Positions 23,061-32,754 of a stretch of DNA of 38,599 nucleotides are shown piece after piece. The stretch's first letter is position 1; the number at the start of each line of letters is the position of its first letter. The DNA comes from Muribaculaceae bacterium. GTDB lineage: Bacteria; Bacteroidota; Bacteroidia; Bacteroidales; Muribaculaceae. Position numbers and translations under genes: made by a program. The notes beneath the pieces are model-generated. The model was not told the DNA's origin. It searched no databases and worked only from the letters and a program-made list of their open reading frames with translations. The stretch spans positions 1-38,599 of the forward strand of contig JAFYYI010000061.1 in assembly GCA_017557665.1 (NCBI GenBank). Direction: 5' to 3'.

Positions 23061-23786
23061 ATGACAATGAAACAACTCAGATACATCCTCACACTCCTTG
23101 TCGTCATTTCAGCGACAACCCTGTGTTGCGCGCAGTCACAGCGCGCCCAGGGCAGCAAGTTCGCCATCAAGAAGGTCGACTTTGACCACGTCAAGGAAGT
23201 CATCTCCAATCCCAACAACGCCTACTACTACCCCAAGTTGATGAAGGCCTACAACAGCAACGACACCACGCTCTCCATCGAGGCCTGGCGCAACTTCTAC
23301 TACGGCTACACCTTCCAGGAGGACTACAACCCCTTCCGCGAGAGCATCTACAGCAATGTCGTCGAGCAGCTTTACTACAAGCAGCCGCACTCACGCGCCG
23401 AGTGTGACAGCATAGAGAAGTATGCCGAGTTGTCATTAAACGACAACATGTTCGACCTGAACCAGATGAACTTTTACATCTACGTCCTCAAGGAGAAGAA
23501 GAAACATGCCCGTGCAGCCGTCTGCCAGTATCGCCTCGACAGGCTCATCGCTGCCATCATGTCGAGCGGTAAGGGCACCAAGGAAGAGCCTTGGGTAGTC
23601 ATCGCTCCCGAGCACGAGTACAACATCATCAATTTCCTCGGGTTCGTTGCCACCGAGCACGAGACCATCGACGGAGGCATCGACTACATCAAGGTGCAGC
23701 CCATCGAGGGCAAGAGTACCGAGGGTTTCTATTTTGACATCTCGCGCATGATGCAGATTGCCGCCCTCAAGTTCCCCGACATCTGA
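23061..23786 (+). CDS. DUF4919 domain secreted protein
   Basis: Exported protein of 241 residues (signal peptide to about residue 25, ATTLCCAQ) followed by a single domain matching DUF4919 of Bacteroidetes. Typical elements are NPNNAYYYPKLMKAYNSNDTT, then YYGYTFQEDYNPF, and a C-terminal stretch with EHEYNIINFLGFVA. Its function is unknown; tetratricopeptide-like helices are plausible. A second in-frame ATG six bases downstream (23067) would give the cleaner signal peptide MKQLRYI and could be the true start. A strong terminator follows. Confidence 0.85.
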   Translation: MTMKQLRYILTLLVVISATTLCCAQSQRAQGSKFAIKKVDFDHVKEVISNPNNAYYYPKLMKAYNSNDTTLSIEAWRNFYYGYTFQEDYNPFRESIYSNVVEQLYYKQPHSRAECDSIEKYAELSLNDNMFDLNQMNFYIYVLKEKKKHARAAVCQYRLDRLIAAIMSSGKGTKEEPWVVIAPEHEYNIINFLGFVATEHETIDGGIDYIKVQPIEGKSTEGFYFDISRMMQIAALKFPDI

Positions 23787-23818
23787 TGGCCATGACTTCC
23801 TCATGGCATTTCGATACC

Positions 23819-23864
23819 AAATGAGAAAAATCCTACATTTTCGGTAGGATTTTTCTCATTTTTT
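23819..23864. terminator. Intrinsic terminator after the DUF4919 gene
   Basis: A perfect 18-bp stem (23819-23836 with 23844-23861), seven-base loop, then more T. The A-rich 5' side makes it potentially bidirectional. Confidence 0.92.
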
Positions 23865-23868
23865 ACAT

Positions 23869-23876
23869 TAACTTTG
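23869..23876 (+). promoter_or_regulatory. -7 box for the secreted-protein pair
   Basis: TAACTTTG immediately after the terminator, leaving a leader of about 75 nt before the ATG at 23960. The -33 box would fall inside the terminator's 3' arm. Confidence 0.6.
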
Positions 23877-23959
23877 CACGGAATCAGCAGGCGTGAACGA
23901 CTGCTTGATTTATCAACTATTAACACCATTAATTATTAACCATCATTATTTATTAGAGC

Positions 23960-24439
23960 ATGACAAGAAGTTACAAATCAAGCTTGGTCCTGTTGCTGAT
24001 GATGTTGTGTTGCGGAGTGGCTTATGCCCAGTCCCACATGACATTCTATGATTTCGACGGACATGCCAAGGAGTCATGGCTCCTTCAGGACATCAGCAAA
24101 GTGACGTTTGAAGGAGGCTACATTGTCGTGACCCACTTGACAGGCACCGACACGGCCCCCATCGGCCAGGTAATGTCAATCAAGTTCACCGACGAGCAAC
24201 AAGACCCGACTTCGGTAGCCAAGATTGACACCGACGCTAATCAAGTGCGCGTTGCTACCGACAACAGTTCAATCCGTGTGCTGGGAGCCACGCACGGCTC
24301 AGTCACCATCTGGTCAGTGACCGGACAGCAGATCTACAGTAACCGCGACTGGAGTGGCGAGGAAATCGACATCAACCACCTGGAACACGGCATCTACATT
24401 ATTAACATTAACAACACCACCTTAAAATTCAAGAAATGA
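23960..24439 (+). CDS. Small secreted protein with type IX secretion-like C-terminal domain
   Basis: Exported protein of 159 residues. A signal peptide (to about residue 24, AYAQ) precedes a beta-rich N-terminal part with LLQDISKVTFEGG and a C-terminal domain of about 70 residues. That domain looks like a type IX sorting (Por_Secre_tail-like) domain: VTIWSVTGQQIYS, then HLEHGIYIININ and the basic end LKFKK. Such domains send proteins through the outer membrane T9SS. There is almost no passenger between signal and sorting domain. The stop overlaps the next start (ATGA at 24436-24439), so expression of the two proteins is coupled. Confidence 0.8.
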   Translation: MTRSYKSSLVLLLMMLCCGVAYAQSHMTFYDFDGHAKESWLLQDISKVTFEGGYIVVTHLTGTDTAPIGQVMSIKFTDEQQDPTSVAKIDTDANQVRVATDNSSIRVLGATHGSVTIWSVTGQQIYSNRDWSGEEIDINHLEHGIYIININNTTLKFKK

Positions 24440-25863
24440 TGAAAAAGTTTTTCACCCTTATAGCACTGCTCGCTTTCAGCATCATGAGCTTTGCACAGAC
24501 ATCACCCAACCGCCTCATTGTCACAATGAAGAGCGGAGAAATCACCGTCTATAACATTGCCGACGTGGACAGCCTCTCATTTGACCTGATTGAGGGTGAC
24601 GTGACGGCCACGCCCAATTTCAAAGCCTTTGAGTGGGATGGCGATGACGGCAACATCACCGTGGGCATCACGATGAGTCCCGAAGCCAAAAAATATCGCA
24701 TCGTCATCATTACTGCCGGTGCCGATGTCGAGGCCGCTCTTGCTGGTGCTCCCTTAATGGACGAAGAGGGCGACATCCAGTGCACCCTGCCTGCCGCAGT
24801 TCCCGGCGAGACTTACACGATTGCCACTGTAGCCTATGACAAGTATGGTATTGCAGGCGAGGTATCCACGACCACCTTTGTGGCTCCCGAGAAAACCATG
24901 AGCATGCCCGCATTGAGCATCGCCATCCCCACCAGCTTCAACGACTGCTGGGTTCAGCGTGTGATGTACGACGGCGTGAAGGTTGCCGAGGTCTGCAAGG
25001 AGTACATCAAGGAGTTTGACGACCAGCGCGTGGTTGTTTATCCCTGCGACGAGAACGGCATTGCCATCCTCACCAAGGGCGTTTCGGCCAGCGATGGCGG
25101 CACCGTGGTTTGGGACGAGGAGAACAACACGGTGACCTATACCGCCGGCAACAGCACTGCCCTGTCGATGGTCTATCTGGTAGACGGTGAAATCGTTATC
25201 GCCGCTCCCGAAATGGCCGAGCCCACTATCGTTGAGGCCGACCTGCTCGTGGACAAGCGCGGCAGCGAGGAGCAGGTTTACAAAATCGTGAAGATCGGCA
25301 CCCAGTACTGGCTGGCCGAGAACCTGCGCGCCGCCAAGTGGGTTGACGGAACCACAATCCCCCTGTTCAAGTCCACCCAGAGCGCTGAGTGGAGCGCCAA
25401 TACCACTGGCGCTTGCCACGTGTATGCCGATGACAACGACTACATCCCCATCTTCGGCATGCTCTACAACGGCTACTGCATCGAGAACGCCGAGATGCTG
25501 GCTCCCGAGGGCTGGGAGGTTGCCAGCCAGGACCAGTGGGCAGCCCTGCGCTCCTACGGCGGTCCTCTGGCCAACAATTTCAAGAGCGACACCGAATACT
25601 CATGGAACCTGGGCAAGGAGGGTACCAATGTGACCGGCTTCAACGTGTGGGCCGCTGGTTTCTACTCACCCGCAACTGGTGACGCCGATGACGGCGCCGA
25701 TGCCTGGTACTGGAGCACCACCCCCTATGACGATCCCTTGAGCAGCACTCCCACGTTCCAGATGATCCGTTTCAACCAGACCAGCAAGAACATGGTGCGC
25801 TACACCACTTCGGGCCACAATTACACCTTCGGCCACAGCGTGCGCTGCATCCGCAAGAAATAA
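24436..25863 (+). CDS. Secreted FISUMP-domain protein
   Basis: Exported protein of 475 residues. The signal peptide (to about 20, SFAQ) is followed by a short motif ITVYNIADVDSLSFD like the DISKVTF stretch of the preceding protein. A fibronectin-like beta domain follows (about 50-150), then a middle region. The C-terminal domain is of the Fibrobacter succinogenes major paralogous type (TIGR02145): KIGTQYWLAENLRAA, LYNGYCIENAEMLAPEGW, and the ending FGHSVRCIRKK. FISUMP domains resemble C-type-lectin/formylglycine-like folds and are found on surface proteins; binding function is inferred. There is no sorting domain of its own. Confidence 0.88.
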   Translation: MMKKFFTLIALLAFSIMSFAQTSPNRLIVTMKSGEITVYNIADVDSLSFDLIEGDVTATPNFKAFEWDGDDGNITVGITMSPEAKKYRIVIITAGADVEAALAGAPLMDEEGDIQCTLPAAVPGETYTIATVAYDKYGIAGEVSTTTFVAPEKTMSMPALSIAIPTSFNDCWVQRVMYDGVKVAEVCKEYIKEFDDQRVVVYPCDENGIAILTKGVSASDGGTVVWDEENNTVTYTAGNSTALSMVYLVDGEIVIAAPEMAEPTIVEADLLVDKRGSEEQVYKIVKIGTQYWLAENLRAAKWVDGTTIPLFKSTQSAEWSANTTGACHVYADDNDYIPIFGMLYNGYCIENAEMLAPEGWEVASQDQWAALRSYGGPLANNFKSDTEYSWNLGKEGTNVTGFNVWAAGFYSPATGDADDGADAWYWSTTPYDDPLSSTPTFQMIRFNQTSKNMVRYTTSGHNYTFGHSVRCIRKK

Positions 25864-25917
25864 ATCCGCTACGGGACGGTTGAACCCATCACATCACCCG
25901 TCAGGATAACATAAACA

Positions 25918-25964
25918 GACCAGAGGCTGAACCCTTCTTGTGTTCGGCCTCGGTCATTTTGTTT
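25918..25964 (+). terminator. Intrinsic terminator after the FISUMP gene
   Basis: A 14-bp stem with one bulged A and a G-T pair (arms 25918-25932 and 25942-25955), followed by ATTTTGTTT. Confidence 0.78.
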
Positions 25965-26025
25965 CATGAAGGCCCGTTCTTGGTCATTTATATCTTTTTT
26001 TTAGGTGAAAATGGATTAATTTGAT

Positions 26026-26033
26026 TATCTTTG
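26026..26033 (+). promoter_or_regulatory. -7 box of the acyl-CoA ligase gene
   Basis: TATCTTTG, 24 bp before the ATG at 26058. It overlaps an upstream in-frame start at 26031, which is therefore not the translation start. Confidence 0.65.
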
Positions 26034-26057
26034 CGGCTAATAAAACCCGTATCAGCT

Positions 26058-27719
26058 ATGATGAAGGAAAACCTGATCAAGATTTATGAGCGCAGTTTCA
26101 TCGACAACTGGGAACTGCCTGCATTAACCGACTACAATACCGGTGAACGCCTTACCTACGGAGACTTTGCACGCAACATCGCCAAGCTGCACCTCCTGTT
26201 CCAGAACAGCGGTGTCAAGCAGGGCGACCGCATTGCCCTCATCGGCAAGAACATCCCCAACTGGGTGACCGTCTTCATGGGCACCATCACCTATGGCGCC
26301 ATCATCGTCCCCATCCTCCAGGAGTTCAACCCTGCCGATGCACAGCACATCGTCAACCACAGCGAGGCGACCATGCTGTTCATCAGCAAGAGCATCTGGG
26401 AGAACCTGGAGTTTGACAAGATGCCGCGCGTGAGGGCTGTCATCCAGCTCGAGGACATGAAACTCCTCGCCGAGAAAGACGGTGAATGCGTCGGCAAGGC
26501 AAGAGAAACCATTGATGAAGCCTTCAACGAGAAATATGCCAAGGGGTTCTACCGCAACGACATACACTATGCCGAGGTGCCCAACGACTCCCTCGTCGAA
26601 ATCAACTACACCTCTGGAACCACAGGCTTCAGCAAGGGCGTGATGCTCACGGCCAACAACCTCGCCGGAAACGTCGTCTACGGCATCAACACGGGCCTGC
26701 ACTTCAAGGGGTCGCGCGACCTGGCCTTCCTGCCGCTGGCCCATGCCTTCGGGTGTGCCTTCGACATGCTCGTTCCATTGGCCGTCGGTGGTCACATCAC
26801 GCTGTTGGGCCGCATCCCCTCGCCCAAGATTCTTGTTAAGGCCATGGCCGAGGTCAGGCCCAACGTGGTCTTCACCGTGCCCCTGGTATTGGAAAAAATC
26901 TACAGCAAGATGATTGTGCCCATGATCAGCAGGGGCGCCTTGCGCTGGGCGCTGGCAGTGCCCTATCTCGACAGGCGCATCTATGATAAAATCCGTGACA
27001 AGCTCATCGAGGCCTTCGGTGGCGAGTTTGAAGAGGTCATCGTCGGCGGAGCTCCTTTCAACGCCGAGGTCGAGGACTTCCTCTACAAGATCAAGTTCCC
27101 CTTCACCGTAGGCTACGGCATGACCGAGTGCGGACCGCTCGTGAGCCACACCCCGTGGCGCGAGTTCGTGCCCCACAGTGCCGGCCGCATCCTTCCGGGC
27201 ATCATGGACTGCAAGATCCTGAGTGACGACCCCGAGAACATCCCGGGCGAAATCTGTGTGCGCGGCGAGAATGTCATGCAGGGCTATTTCCACAACAGCG
27301 AGGCCACCGACAAGGTGCTGCACGACGACGGATGGCTGCACACGGGTGACATGGGCACCCTGAATGCCGACGGCACATTATTTATTAGGGGACGCCTCAA
27401 AACCATGCTGCTCAGCTCCAGCGGACAGAACATCTACCCCGAGGAGATCGAGGCCAAGCTCAACAACATGCTCTACGTGAGCGAGAGCCTTGTCGTCATG
27501 CGCGAGGGCAAACTCGTGGCGCTCGTCTATCCCGACTACGACGCCATGGACCAGCTCGGCGTCACCCGCGACAAGTTGCCCGAACTGATGGAGGAGATAC
27601 GCACCGAGCTCAACAAACTCGTGGCCCCCTATGAGCGAATCGCCAAAATCCAGTTGATGGCTACCGAGTTTGATAAAACGCCAAAACGGAGCATCAAACG
27701 CTACCTTTACAGCAACTGA
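26058..27719 (+). CDS. Long-chain fatty acid-CoA ligase / AMP-binding protein
   Basis: Adenylate-forming enzyme of 553 residues that activates a carboxylic acid with ATP and joins it to CoA. Motifs in order: P-loop INYTSGTTGFSKGVMLT, adenine-binding GYGMTECGP, GWLHTGDMG, the hinge region KTMLLSSSGQNIYPEEIEAKL, and the C-terminal catalytic-lysine region FDKTPKRSIKRYLYS. The combination points to the FadD-like group rather than acetyl-CoA synthetase. No membrane segment or signal. It is a single-gene unit with its own promoter and a terminator at 27772. Confidence 0.92.
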   Translation: MMKENLIKIYERSFIDNWELPALTDYNTGERLTYGDFARNIAKLHLLFQNSGVKQGDRIALIGKNIPNWVTVFMGTITYGAIIVPILQEFNPADAQHIVNHSEATMLFISKSIWENLEFDKMPRVRAVIQLEDMKLLAEKDGECVGKARETIDEAFNEKYAKGFYRNDIHYAEVPNDSLVEINYTSGTTGFSKGVMLTANNLAGNVVYGINTGLHFKGSRDLAFLPLAHAFGCAFDMLVPLAVGGHITLLGRIPSPKILVKAMAEVRPNVVFTVPLVLEKIYSKMIVPMISRGALRWALAVPYLDRRIYDKIRDKLIEAFGGEFEEVIVGGAPFNAEVEDFLYKIKFPFTVGYGMTECGPLVSHTPWREFVPHSAGRILPGIMDCKILSDDPENIPGEICVRGENVMQGYFHNSEATDKVLHDDGWLHTGDMGTLNADGTLFIRGRLKTMLLSSSGQNIYPEEIEAKLNNMLYVSESLVVMREGKLVALVYPDYDAMDQLGVTRDKLPELMEEIRTELNKLVAPYERIAKIQLMATEFDKTPKRSIKRYLYSN

Positions 27720-27771
27720 TTTCAGAGCAAAAAATGTATAAATCGTAGGGTCCCACACCTAACTTAACAAT

Positions 27772-27811
27772 AATTAACGAATGCCACATTCATGGCGTTC
27801 GTTAATTTATT
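27772..27811 (+). terminator. Intrinsic terminator after the acyl-CoA ligase gene
   Basis: A 15-bp stem with one G-T pair (27772-27786 with 27793-27807), six-base loop and a T/A-rich tail. Confidence 0.75.
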
Positions 27812-27899
27812 ATACTAATAATCAACATGTTAGAGTGTAGTTTTGAGGCGTTTTCCTAAAAGTGTTTGAAATAATCTTTGAAAAATTTTTCCAAAAATG

Positions 27900-27929
27900 T
27901 TTGCAGGTGAAAATTTTGTTATAATTTTG
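27900..27929 (+). promoter_or_regulatory. Promoter of the small lipoprotein gene
   Basis: TTTG at 27900-27903, 18 bp, TAATTTTG at 27922-27929, about 55 bp before the start codon. Confidence 0.7.
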
Positions 27930-27984
27930 CACCCGATTTTAACAACCGAATATTATTGTTTTATTATTTAAAATTACAAAAGAA

Positions 27985-28200
27985 ATGAAGAAGTTAGTTT
28001 TGGCTTTTGCCGTTATCGCAGCTATGAGCATGGTATCTTGCACTGGTAACACTGAGAATGCTGAGCAGACTCAGGACAGCGTTACTACCGAGGTGGTTGA
28101 ACCCGAGGCTACCCCCGCTGACAGCACCGTAGCTCCCGCCGACAGCACCGTAGCTCCCACCGAGACCGCAGCTCCCGCTGACAGCGCTAAGGCTGAGTAA
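27985..28200 (+). CDS. Small Ala/Pro/Thr-rich lipoprotein
   Basis: Protein of 71 residues with a lipoprotein signal (MKKLVLAFAVIAAMSMVSC, lipidated Cys19). The mature part is acidic, disordered and rich in Ala, Pro, Thr and Glu, with PADSTVA repeated (about residues 45-58). At DNA level this is a 21-bp tandem duplication with one synonymous difference. It has its own promoter and a strong terminator, and its codons look even and well used, which suggests high expression. Such small lipoproteins are common in Bacteroidales; the function is not known. Confidence 0.88.
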   Translation: MKKLVLAFAVIAAMSMVSCTGNTENAEQTQDSVTTEVVEPEATPADSTVAPADSTVAPTETAAPADSAKAE

Positions 28201-28226
28201 TCAAGAGCTTAACGACAAAACGTTTG

Positions 28227-28263
28227 AAGCTGTTCCCGCCGATAGGCTCGAGCAGCTTTTTTG
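28227..28263 (+). terminator. Intrinsic terminator after the small lipoprotein gene
   Basis: A 9-bp stem with one G-T pair (arms 28227-28235 and 28250-28258) followed by a run of T. Confidence 0.82.
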
Positions 28264-28288
28264 TGCCCATTACCGAACACCATTAAAC

Positions 28289-28338
28289 ACTTCACCCTGC
28301 AGACGCTATGAAAATCGATAGCATCTGCAGGGTGAAGT
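28289..28338. terminator. 20-bp hairpin after nagB
   Basis: Arms 28289-28308 and 28319-28338 pair over 20 bp with one G-T pair. There is no U-tract on either strand, so it may be a poor terminator or an mRNA 3'-end stabiliser for nagB. Confidence 0.6.
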
Positions 28339-28360
28339 TGTATTACAGGGAACGGGAGAA

Positions 28361-29152
28361 TTACAGATTGTCCTTCTCGATGTCCTTGAAGTAGCGGTAG
28401 GTGCTCACCTTGAGTTCATCAACGGCGGCTTCGTCGGCGATGATGATGGCATGGGGGTGCATCTGCAGGGCGCTCAGGGTGCACATGTGGGACACGCCGC
28501 CCTCGATGGCCTGCTGCAAGGCGCGGGCCTTGGAATGGCCGTTGACAATGATCATCACCTCGCGGGCATCCATCACGGTACCGACTCCCACGGTGAGAGC
28601 CGTCTTGGGCACCTTGTTCAGGTCGCCGTCAAAGAAGCGGCTGTTAGCAATGATGGTGTCCTGGGTCAGCGTCTTCTGGCGCGTGCGTGAGGTGAGCGAC
28701 GAGCCGGGCTCGTTGAAGGCGATGTGACCGTCGGGGCCCACGCCACCCATGAATAGGTCGATGCCGCCTGCAGCCTGGATGCGCGCCTCATAGTCGGCAC
28801 ACTCCTTCTTCACTTCGGGGGCATTGCCGTTAAGGATATTGACGTTCTCGGGCTTGATATCGATGTGTGAGAAAAAGTTGTTCCACATGAAGGAGTGGTA
28901 ACTCTCGGGGTGATCCTCGGGCAGATTGCAGTACTCATCCATGTTAAAGGTGATGACGTTCTGGAACGACACCTTACCCGCCTTGTTCATCTCGATGAGT
29001 TCGCGGTACATGCCCAGGGGCGAGCTGCCCGTGGGACAACCAAGCTTGAAAGGTTTCTCGGGAGTGGGATTGGCCTCGTTGATGCGTTGCGCCACATAGC
29101 GGGCGGCCCACTTTGATACACTCTCGTAATCAGGTTCAATGATAAGTCTCAT
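28361..29152 (-). CDS. nagB: Glucosamine-6-phosphate deaminase
   Basis: Cytoplasmic enzyme of 263 residues, the standard length, converting glucosamine-6-phosphate to fructose-6-phosphate and ammonia in amino-sugar catabolism. Family motifs are present: [13 protein letters not shown] (phosphate binding), FNMDEYCNL (catalytic Asp), [17 protein letters not shown] (catalytic His and Glu loop), and [15 protein letters not shown] near the C-terminus. It is divergent from surE across a compact 112-bp region holding two back-to-back promoters, and is followed by a long hairpin. Confidence 0.96.
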   Translation of the reverse strand: MRLIIEPDYESVSKWAARYVAQRINEANPTPEKPFKLGCPTGSSPLGMYRELIEMNKAGKVSFQNVITFNMDEYCNLPEDHPESYHSFMWNNFFSHIDIKPENVNILNGNAPEVKKECADYEARIQAAGGIDLFMGGVGPDGHIAFNEPGSSLTSRTRQKTLTQDTIIANSRFFDGDLNKVPKTALTVGVGTVMDAREVMIIVNGHSKARALQQAIEGGVSHMCTLSALQMHPHAIIIADEAAVDELKVSTYRYFKDIEKDNL

Positions 29153-29190
29153 AATAACTTGTTTAGATTAGATTCGTTCTTTAGATAGGG

Positions 29191-29198
29191 CAAAGTTA
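29191..29198 (-). promoter_or_regulatory. -7 box of nagB
   Basis: TAACTTTG on the minus strand, about 39 bp before the nagB start codon. The identical box on the other strand (29231-29238) serves surE. Confidence 0.65.
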
Positions 29199-29230
29199 CT
29201 CCATTTCTGCGAATTCTCCATAAAAAATAG

Positions 29231-29238
29231 TAACTTTG
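29231..29238 (+). promoter_or_regulatory. -7 box of the surE operon
   Basis: TAACTTTG, 26 bp before the surE start codon, divergent from the nagB promoter. Confidence 0.65.
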
Positions 29239-29264
29239 CGGTCAAATTCAACCAAACAAGCCGT

Positions 29265-30038
29265 ATGGACAAGAAACGCCCCCTCATTCTCGTCAGCAAC
29301 GATGACGGTTACAACTACAACGGCATTCAGTCGCTCATCAAGGTGGCACGCACCTTGGGCGACGTGTTCGTGGTTGCTCCTGCTGTTCACCAGAGTGGCA
29401 AGTCGAGCGCCATCACCTTTGTCAACCCCGTGCGCACGGCACTTGTCACGCGCGAGGAAGGCCTCACCGTCTATCTGGCAACAGGCACTCCGGCCGACTG
29501 CGTGAAACTCGCTCTGAGCCAGCTCATGGCCGACCGTATGCCCGACGTGGTGCTCGCCGGCATCAACCACGGCTACAACAGCGGACTGAACACGCTCTAC
29601 AGCGGCACGATGGCCTGCGTGTTCGAGGGCATCCTTCACGGTGTGCCGAGCGTGGCCTTCTCCTTTGGAGACTACAGCGCCGATGCCGACACGAGCGTCT
29701 GCGAGCCCATTGTCAAGCACGTCACCGAGCGCGTCCTGCAATCAGGCCTGCCCAAGGACGTCTGCCTCAACGTGAACATCCCTAAGATGGACGAGCCTTT
29801 CAAGGGCATGAAAGTGACCACGGGCGACATGGGACGATGGGTCAACGAGTGGGAACACCGCGTGGATCCCACAGGCCGCGATTACTACTGGCTGACCGGC
29901 GACTTTGAGATTGCCGACAAGGACGAGGGACTCACCGACTACTATTGGCTGCAACGTGGCTATGTGACCGTCACCCCCACCCATGTGGATCAGACCGACT
30001 TCGCCTCGATGAAGCAAATCTCTGATTTGCTGCTTTAA
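29265..30038 (+). CDS. surE: 5'-nucleotidase SurE
   Basis: Metal-dependent nucleoside monophosphatase of 257 residues, the normal SurE length. The N-terminal SNDDGYNYNGI supplies the metal-binding aspartates (Asp13, Asp14). HQSGKSSA supplies the conserved Ser, and GINHGYNSGLNTLYSGT the conserved Asn loop. It acts in the cytoplasm in nucleotide salvage or stress survival. It is the first gene of a probable surE-gltX-outer membrane protein-waaA transcript. Confidence 0.96.
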   Translation: MDKKRPLILVSNDDGYNYNGIQSLIKVARTLGDVFVVAPAVHQSGKSSAITFVNPVRTALVTREEGLTVYLATGTPADCVKLALSQLMADRMPDVVLAGINHGYNSGLNTLYSGTMACVFEGILHGVPSVAFSFGDYSADADTSVCEPIVKHVTERVLQSGLPKDVCLNVNIPKMDEPFKGMKVTTGDMGRWVNEWEHRVDPTGRDYYWLTGDFEIADKDEGLTDYYWLQRGYVTVTPTHVDQTDFASMKQISDLLL

Positions 30039-30099
30039 ACATCATGGCCAACATCATAAATTGACTACACATTAATAATATATATAGAAAGATATCATC

Positions 30100-31638
30100 A
30101 TGGAACGAAGAGTTAGAGTGCGCTTTGCGCCTTCCCCCACTGGACCGCTGCACATTGGCGGCGTGCGCACAGCATTGTATAATTACCTGTTTGCCCGTCA
30201 GCATGGCGGTGACATGATCCTGCGCATCGAGGACACCGACAGCACACGCTTTGTACCCGGTGCCGAGGAATACATCAACGAGGCCCTGCAATGGCTGGGC
30301 ATCGGTATCGACGAGGGTGTGCGCGAGGGAGGCAACTACGGTCCCTACAAGCAGAGTGAGCGCCGCGACCTCTATCGCAAGTACATGCAGCAACTCGTTG
30401 ACAACGGCAAGGCCTACTATGCCTTCGACACGCCCGAGGAGCTGGAGGCCAAACGCCAGGAAATCAAGAATTTCCAGTATGATGCACGCACTCGCGGCAT
30501 GATGCGCAACTCGCTGTCCCTGCCGGCCGACGAGGTCAAGGCGCTGATGGACAACGGCGCGAAATGGGTGGTGCGTTTCCGCATCGATCCTGACCAGGAC
30601 GTCGTGGTACACGACCTGCTGCGCGGCGACGTCACCATCAACTCGTCGATTCTCGATGACAAGGTGCTGTACAAGAGTGCCGATGACCTGCCCACTTATC
30701 ACCTCGCCAACATCGTTGATGACCACCTGATGGAGGTCTCTCACGTCATCCGCGGCGAGGAGTGGCTGCCTAGCGCTCCCCTGCACGTGCTGCTCTATCA
30801 GGCCTTCGGTTGGGAAGACACGATGCCCGATTTTGTGCACCTGCCTCTGCTGCTCAAACCCGACGGAAAGGGCAAACTGAGCAAGCGCGACGGTGACCGC
30901 CTGGGATTCCCCGTGTTCCCGCTTGACTGGAACGATCCCAAGAGCGGCGAGCGTTCCAGCGGCTACCGCGAGGCCGGTTACCTGCCTCAGGCCGTGATCA
31001 ATTTCCTGGCCCTGCTGGGCTGGAACCCCGGTGACGACCGCGAAATCTTCTCGATGGACGAACTCATCAATGAATTCTCCATTGACCACTGCTCCCGCAA
31101 GGGCGCCAAATTTGACTTCGAGAAGGGCAAGTGGTTCAACCACGAGTACCTGATGAACATGGATGACAATGAGTTGGCTCAGCTGTTCAAGCCCGTGCTG
31201 GAGCAGCACGATGTCAACGTGGGCGACTTCAGCGATGAGTTCATCGCCAGCGCAGTGGCATTGGTCAAGAGTCGCGCCAACTTCGTCGGCGACCTGTGGG
31301 ACCAGGCCAACTTCTTCTTTGTCCGTCCCACCACTTACAGCGAGAAGGACATCCGCAAGCGCTGGAAACCCGAGACGCCTGGACTCATGCGCCAGCTGGC
31401 CGGCCTGCTTGACAATGCCGACATGGAGGACATGGAGGATACCGAGAAACTGGTCATGGACTGGATTGACAGCAACGGTTACCACAAGGGCAACGTGATG
31501 AATGCCTTCCGCCTGACGGTTGTCGGTGAGTGCCGCGGACCGCACATGTTTGAAATCACCCGCCTGCTGGGTCGTGACGAGACGCTCGCGCGCCTCAACG
31601 CCGGCATCGAGAATATCAAGGTTCCCGCCGATGCATAA
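30100..31638 (+). CDS. gltX: Glutamyl-tRNA synthetase
   Basis: Class I aminoacyl-tRNA synthetase of 512 residues that charges tRNA-Glu. The HIGH-type motif is in [18 protein letters not shown], followed by [10 protein letters not shown]. The KMSKS-type motif is [14 protein letters not shown]. The C-terminal anticodon-binding helical domain is complete. It lies 61 bp after surE with no terminator between. Its last 8 bases overlap the start of the next gene. Confidence 0.97.
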   Translation: MERRVRVRFAPSPTGPLHIGGVRTALYNYLFARQHGGDMILRIEDTDSTRFVPGAEEYINEALQWLGIGIDEGVREGGNYGPYKQSERRDLYRKYMQQLVDNGKAYYAFDTPEELEAKRQEIKNFQYDARTRGMMRNSLSLPADEVKALMDNGAKWVVRFRIDPDQDVVVHDLLRGDVTINSSILDDKVLYKSADDLPTYHLANIVDDHLMEVSHVIRGEEWLPSAPLHVLLYQAFGWEDTMPDFVHLPLLLKPDGKGKLSKRDGDRLGFPVFPLDWNDPKSGERSSGYREAGYLPQAVINFLALLGWNPGDDREIFSMDELINEFSIDHCSRKGAKFDFEKGKWFNHEYLMNMDDNELAQLFKPVLEQHDVNVGDFSDEFIASAVALVKSRANFVGDLWDQANFFFVRPTTYSEKDIRKRWKPETPGLMRQLAGLLDNADMEDMEDTEKLVMDWIDSNGYHKGNVMNAFRLTVVGECRGPHMFEITRLLGRDETLARLNAGIENIKVPADA

Positions 31639-32722
31639 ATGGCTCTTCGCCATATTATCCCTGATGCTCCTCCATGCCATGCCGCTGATGGCTCAAGAGC
31701 TGGAATGGAGCATTGACGCGAGTGTGCTGCTCAACAACCGCGAGGGAGGGCAAGACAGCTCCACGCCCGACCAGACCAATCTGTTCACGCGGCTGGCGCC
31801 AGAAGTGGGCCTCTCAATGTTCGACGGTCAGCATGTCCTCAAGGGCGGCGTGGTGTGGTATCAACCCATGAGTGACAACCTGCAGGGGTACAAGGTACTG
31901 CCCACGCTATATTACCGTTACAACCGCGACGACGGATGGCATGTGACGATAGGAATGATGCCCCGGACGCTCATGGTTGAGCGCCAGCCGAGCTACCTGT
32001 GGAGCGACTCGTTGAACTACTGCCAGCCCAACCTGCGCGGCATCATGGCACAGTTCATCAAGCCCACCGGATTTTCCGAGATTGCAGTGGACTGGCGGCA
32101 GATGCAGACCGAGCGCAAACGCGAGGCTTTCAGCATCATGTTCAATACCGACTGGCGCATCCACGGACCATTGAGACTGGGAGGACATCTGCAGTACAAC
32201 CACTTGGCGATGACACGTCACCACATCGAGGAGCAACACGTCAACGACAACGTGCTCGTCAACCCGATGCTCGCAATTGACCTTTCACGCCACACCTCAC
32301 TCGACTCGCTCAGATTTGCCGCTGGAGCCATCATCGACATGGAGCGCGACCGGAGCACCGACAAATGGGAGTCTCCTGCCGGCTTTGTCGCCACGGCGAC
32401 CGCCCGCTGGCGCTGGCTTCAGCTCGACGAGACATTTTACACTGGCCAGGAGCTGATGCCTCTCTACTCCAAGTTCGGCAGCCAGCTCATCCTGGGTGAC
32501 CCGTATTTTCGCAGCAAGACCTATAGCCGCACCGACCTCACCTTCCACATCGTGAGCAACCGTTTTGTCGACCTGTCGGGCGCACTCTCCCTGCATGTCA
32601 ACGAGGATATCACAGGCTTCTGGCAACAGATTTCCTGCCGCTTTTACATCGACAGCAACCTGTGGAAGCGTCGTCACGACAAGGACTACCTGCGCAGCGG
32701 ACATCTGGCTCCTCTCTACTAA
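31631..32722 (+). CDS. Predicted outer membrane beta-barrel protein
   Basis: Exported protein of 363 residues. The ATG at 31631 gives a clean signal peptide ([16 protein letters not shown], cleavage after LMAQ) and overlaps the end of gltX by 8 bases; the frame is open further upstream but only inside gltX. The mature part is a series of amphipathic strands separated by short polar turns, for example [20 protein letters not shown], and the protein ends in a strand plus short tail. I do not recognise a named family. Its position before waaA suggests an envelope role. Confidence 0.8.
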   Translation: MHKWLFAILSLMLLHAMPLMAQELEWSIDASVLLNNREGGQDSSTPDQTNLFTRLAPEVGLSMFDGQHVLKGGVVWYQPMSDNLQGYKVLPTLYYRYNRDDGWHVTIGMMPRTLMVERQPSYLWSDSLNYCQPNLRGIMAQFIKPTGFSEIAVDWRQMQTERKREAFSIMFNTDWRIHGPLRLGGHLQYNHLAMTRHHIEEQHVNDNVLVNPMLAIDLSRHTSLDSLRFAAGAIIDMERDRSTDKWESPAGFVATATARWRWLQLDETFYTGQELMPLYSKFGSQLILGDPYFRSKTYSRTDLTFHIVSNRFVDLSGALSLHVNEDITGFWQQISCRFYIDSNLWKRRHDKDYLRSGHLAPLY

Positions 32723-32754
32723 CGATAAACATTAAAGACTTAAGACAACCTATC

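Noticed and set aside
29971..31680. Minus-strand frame of 569 codons
   Set aside because: Antisense to gltX, whose motifs are unambiguous.
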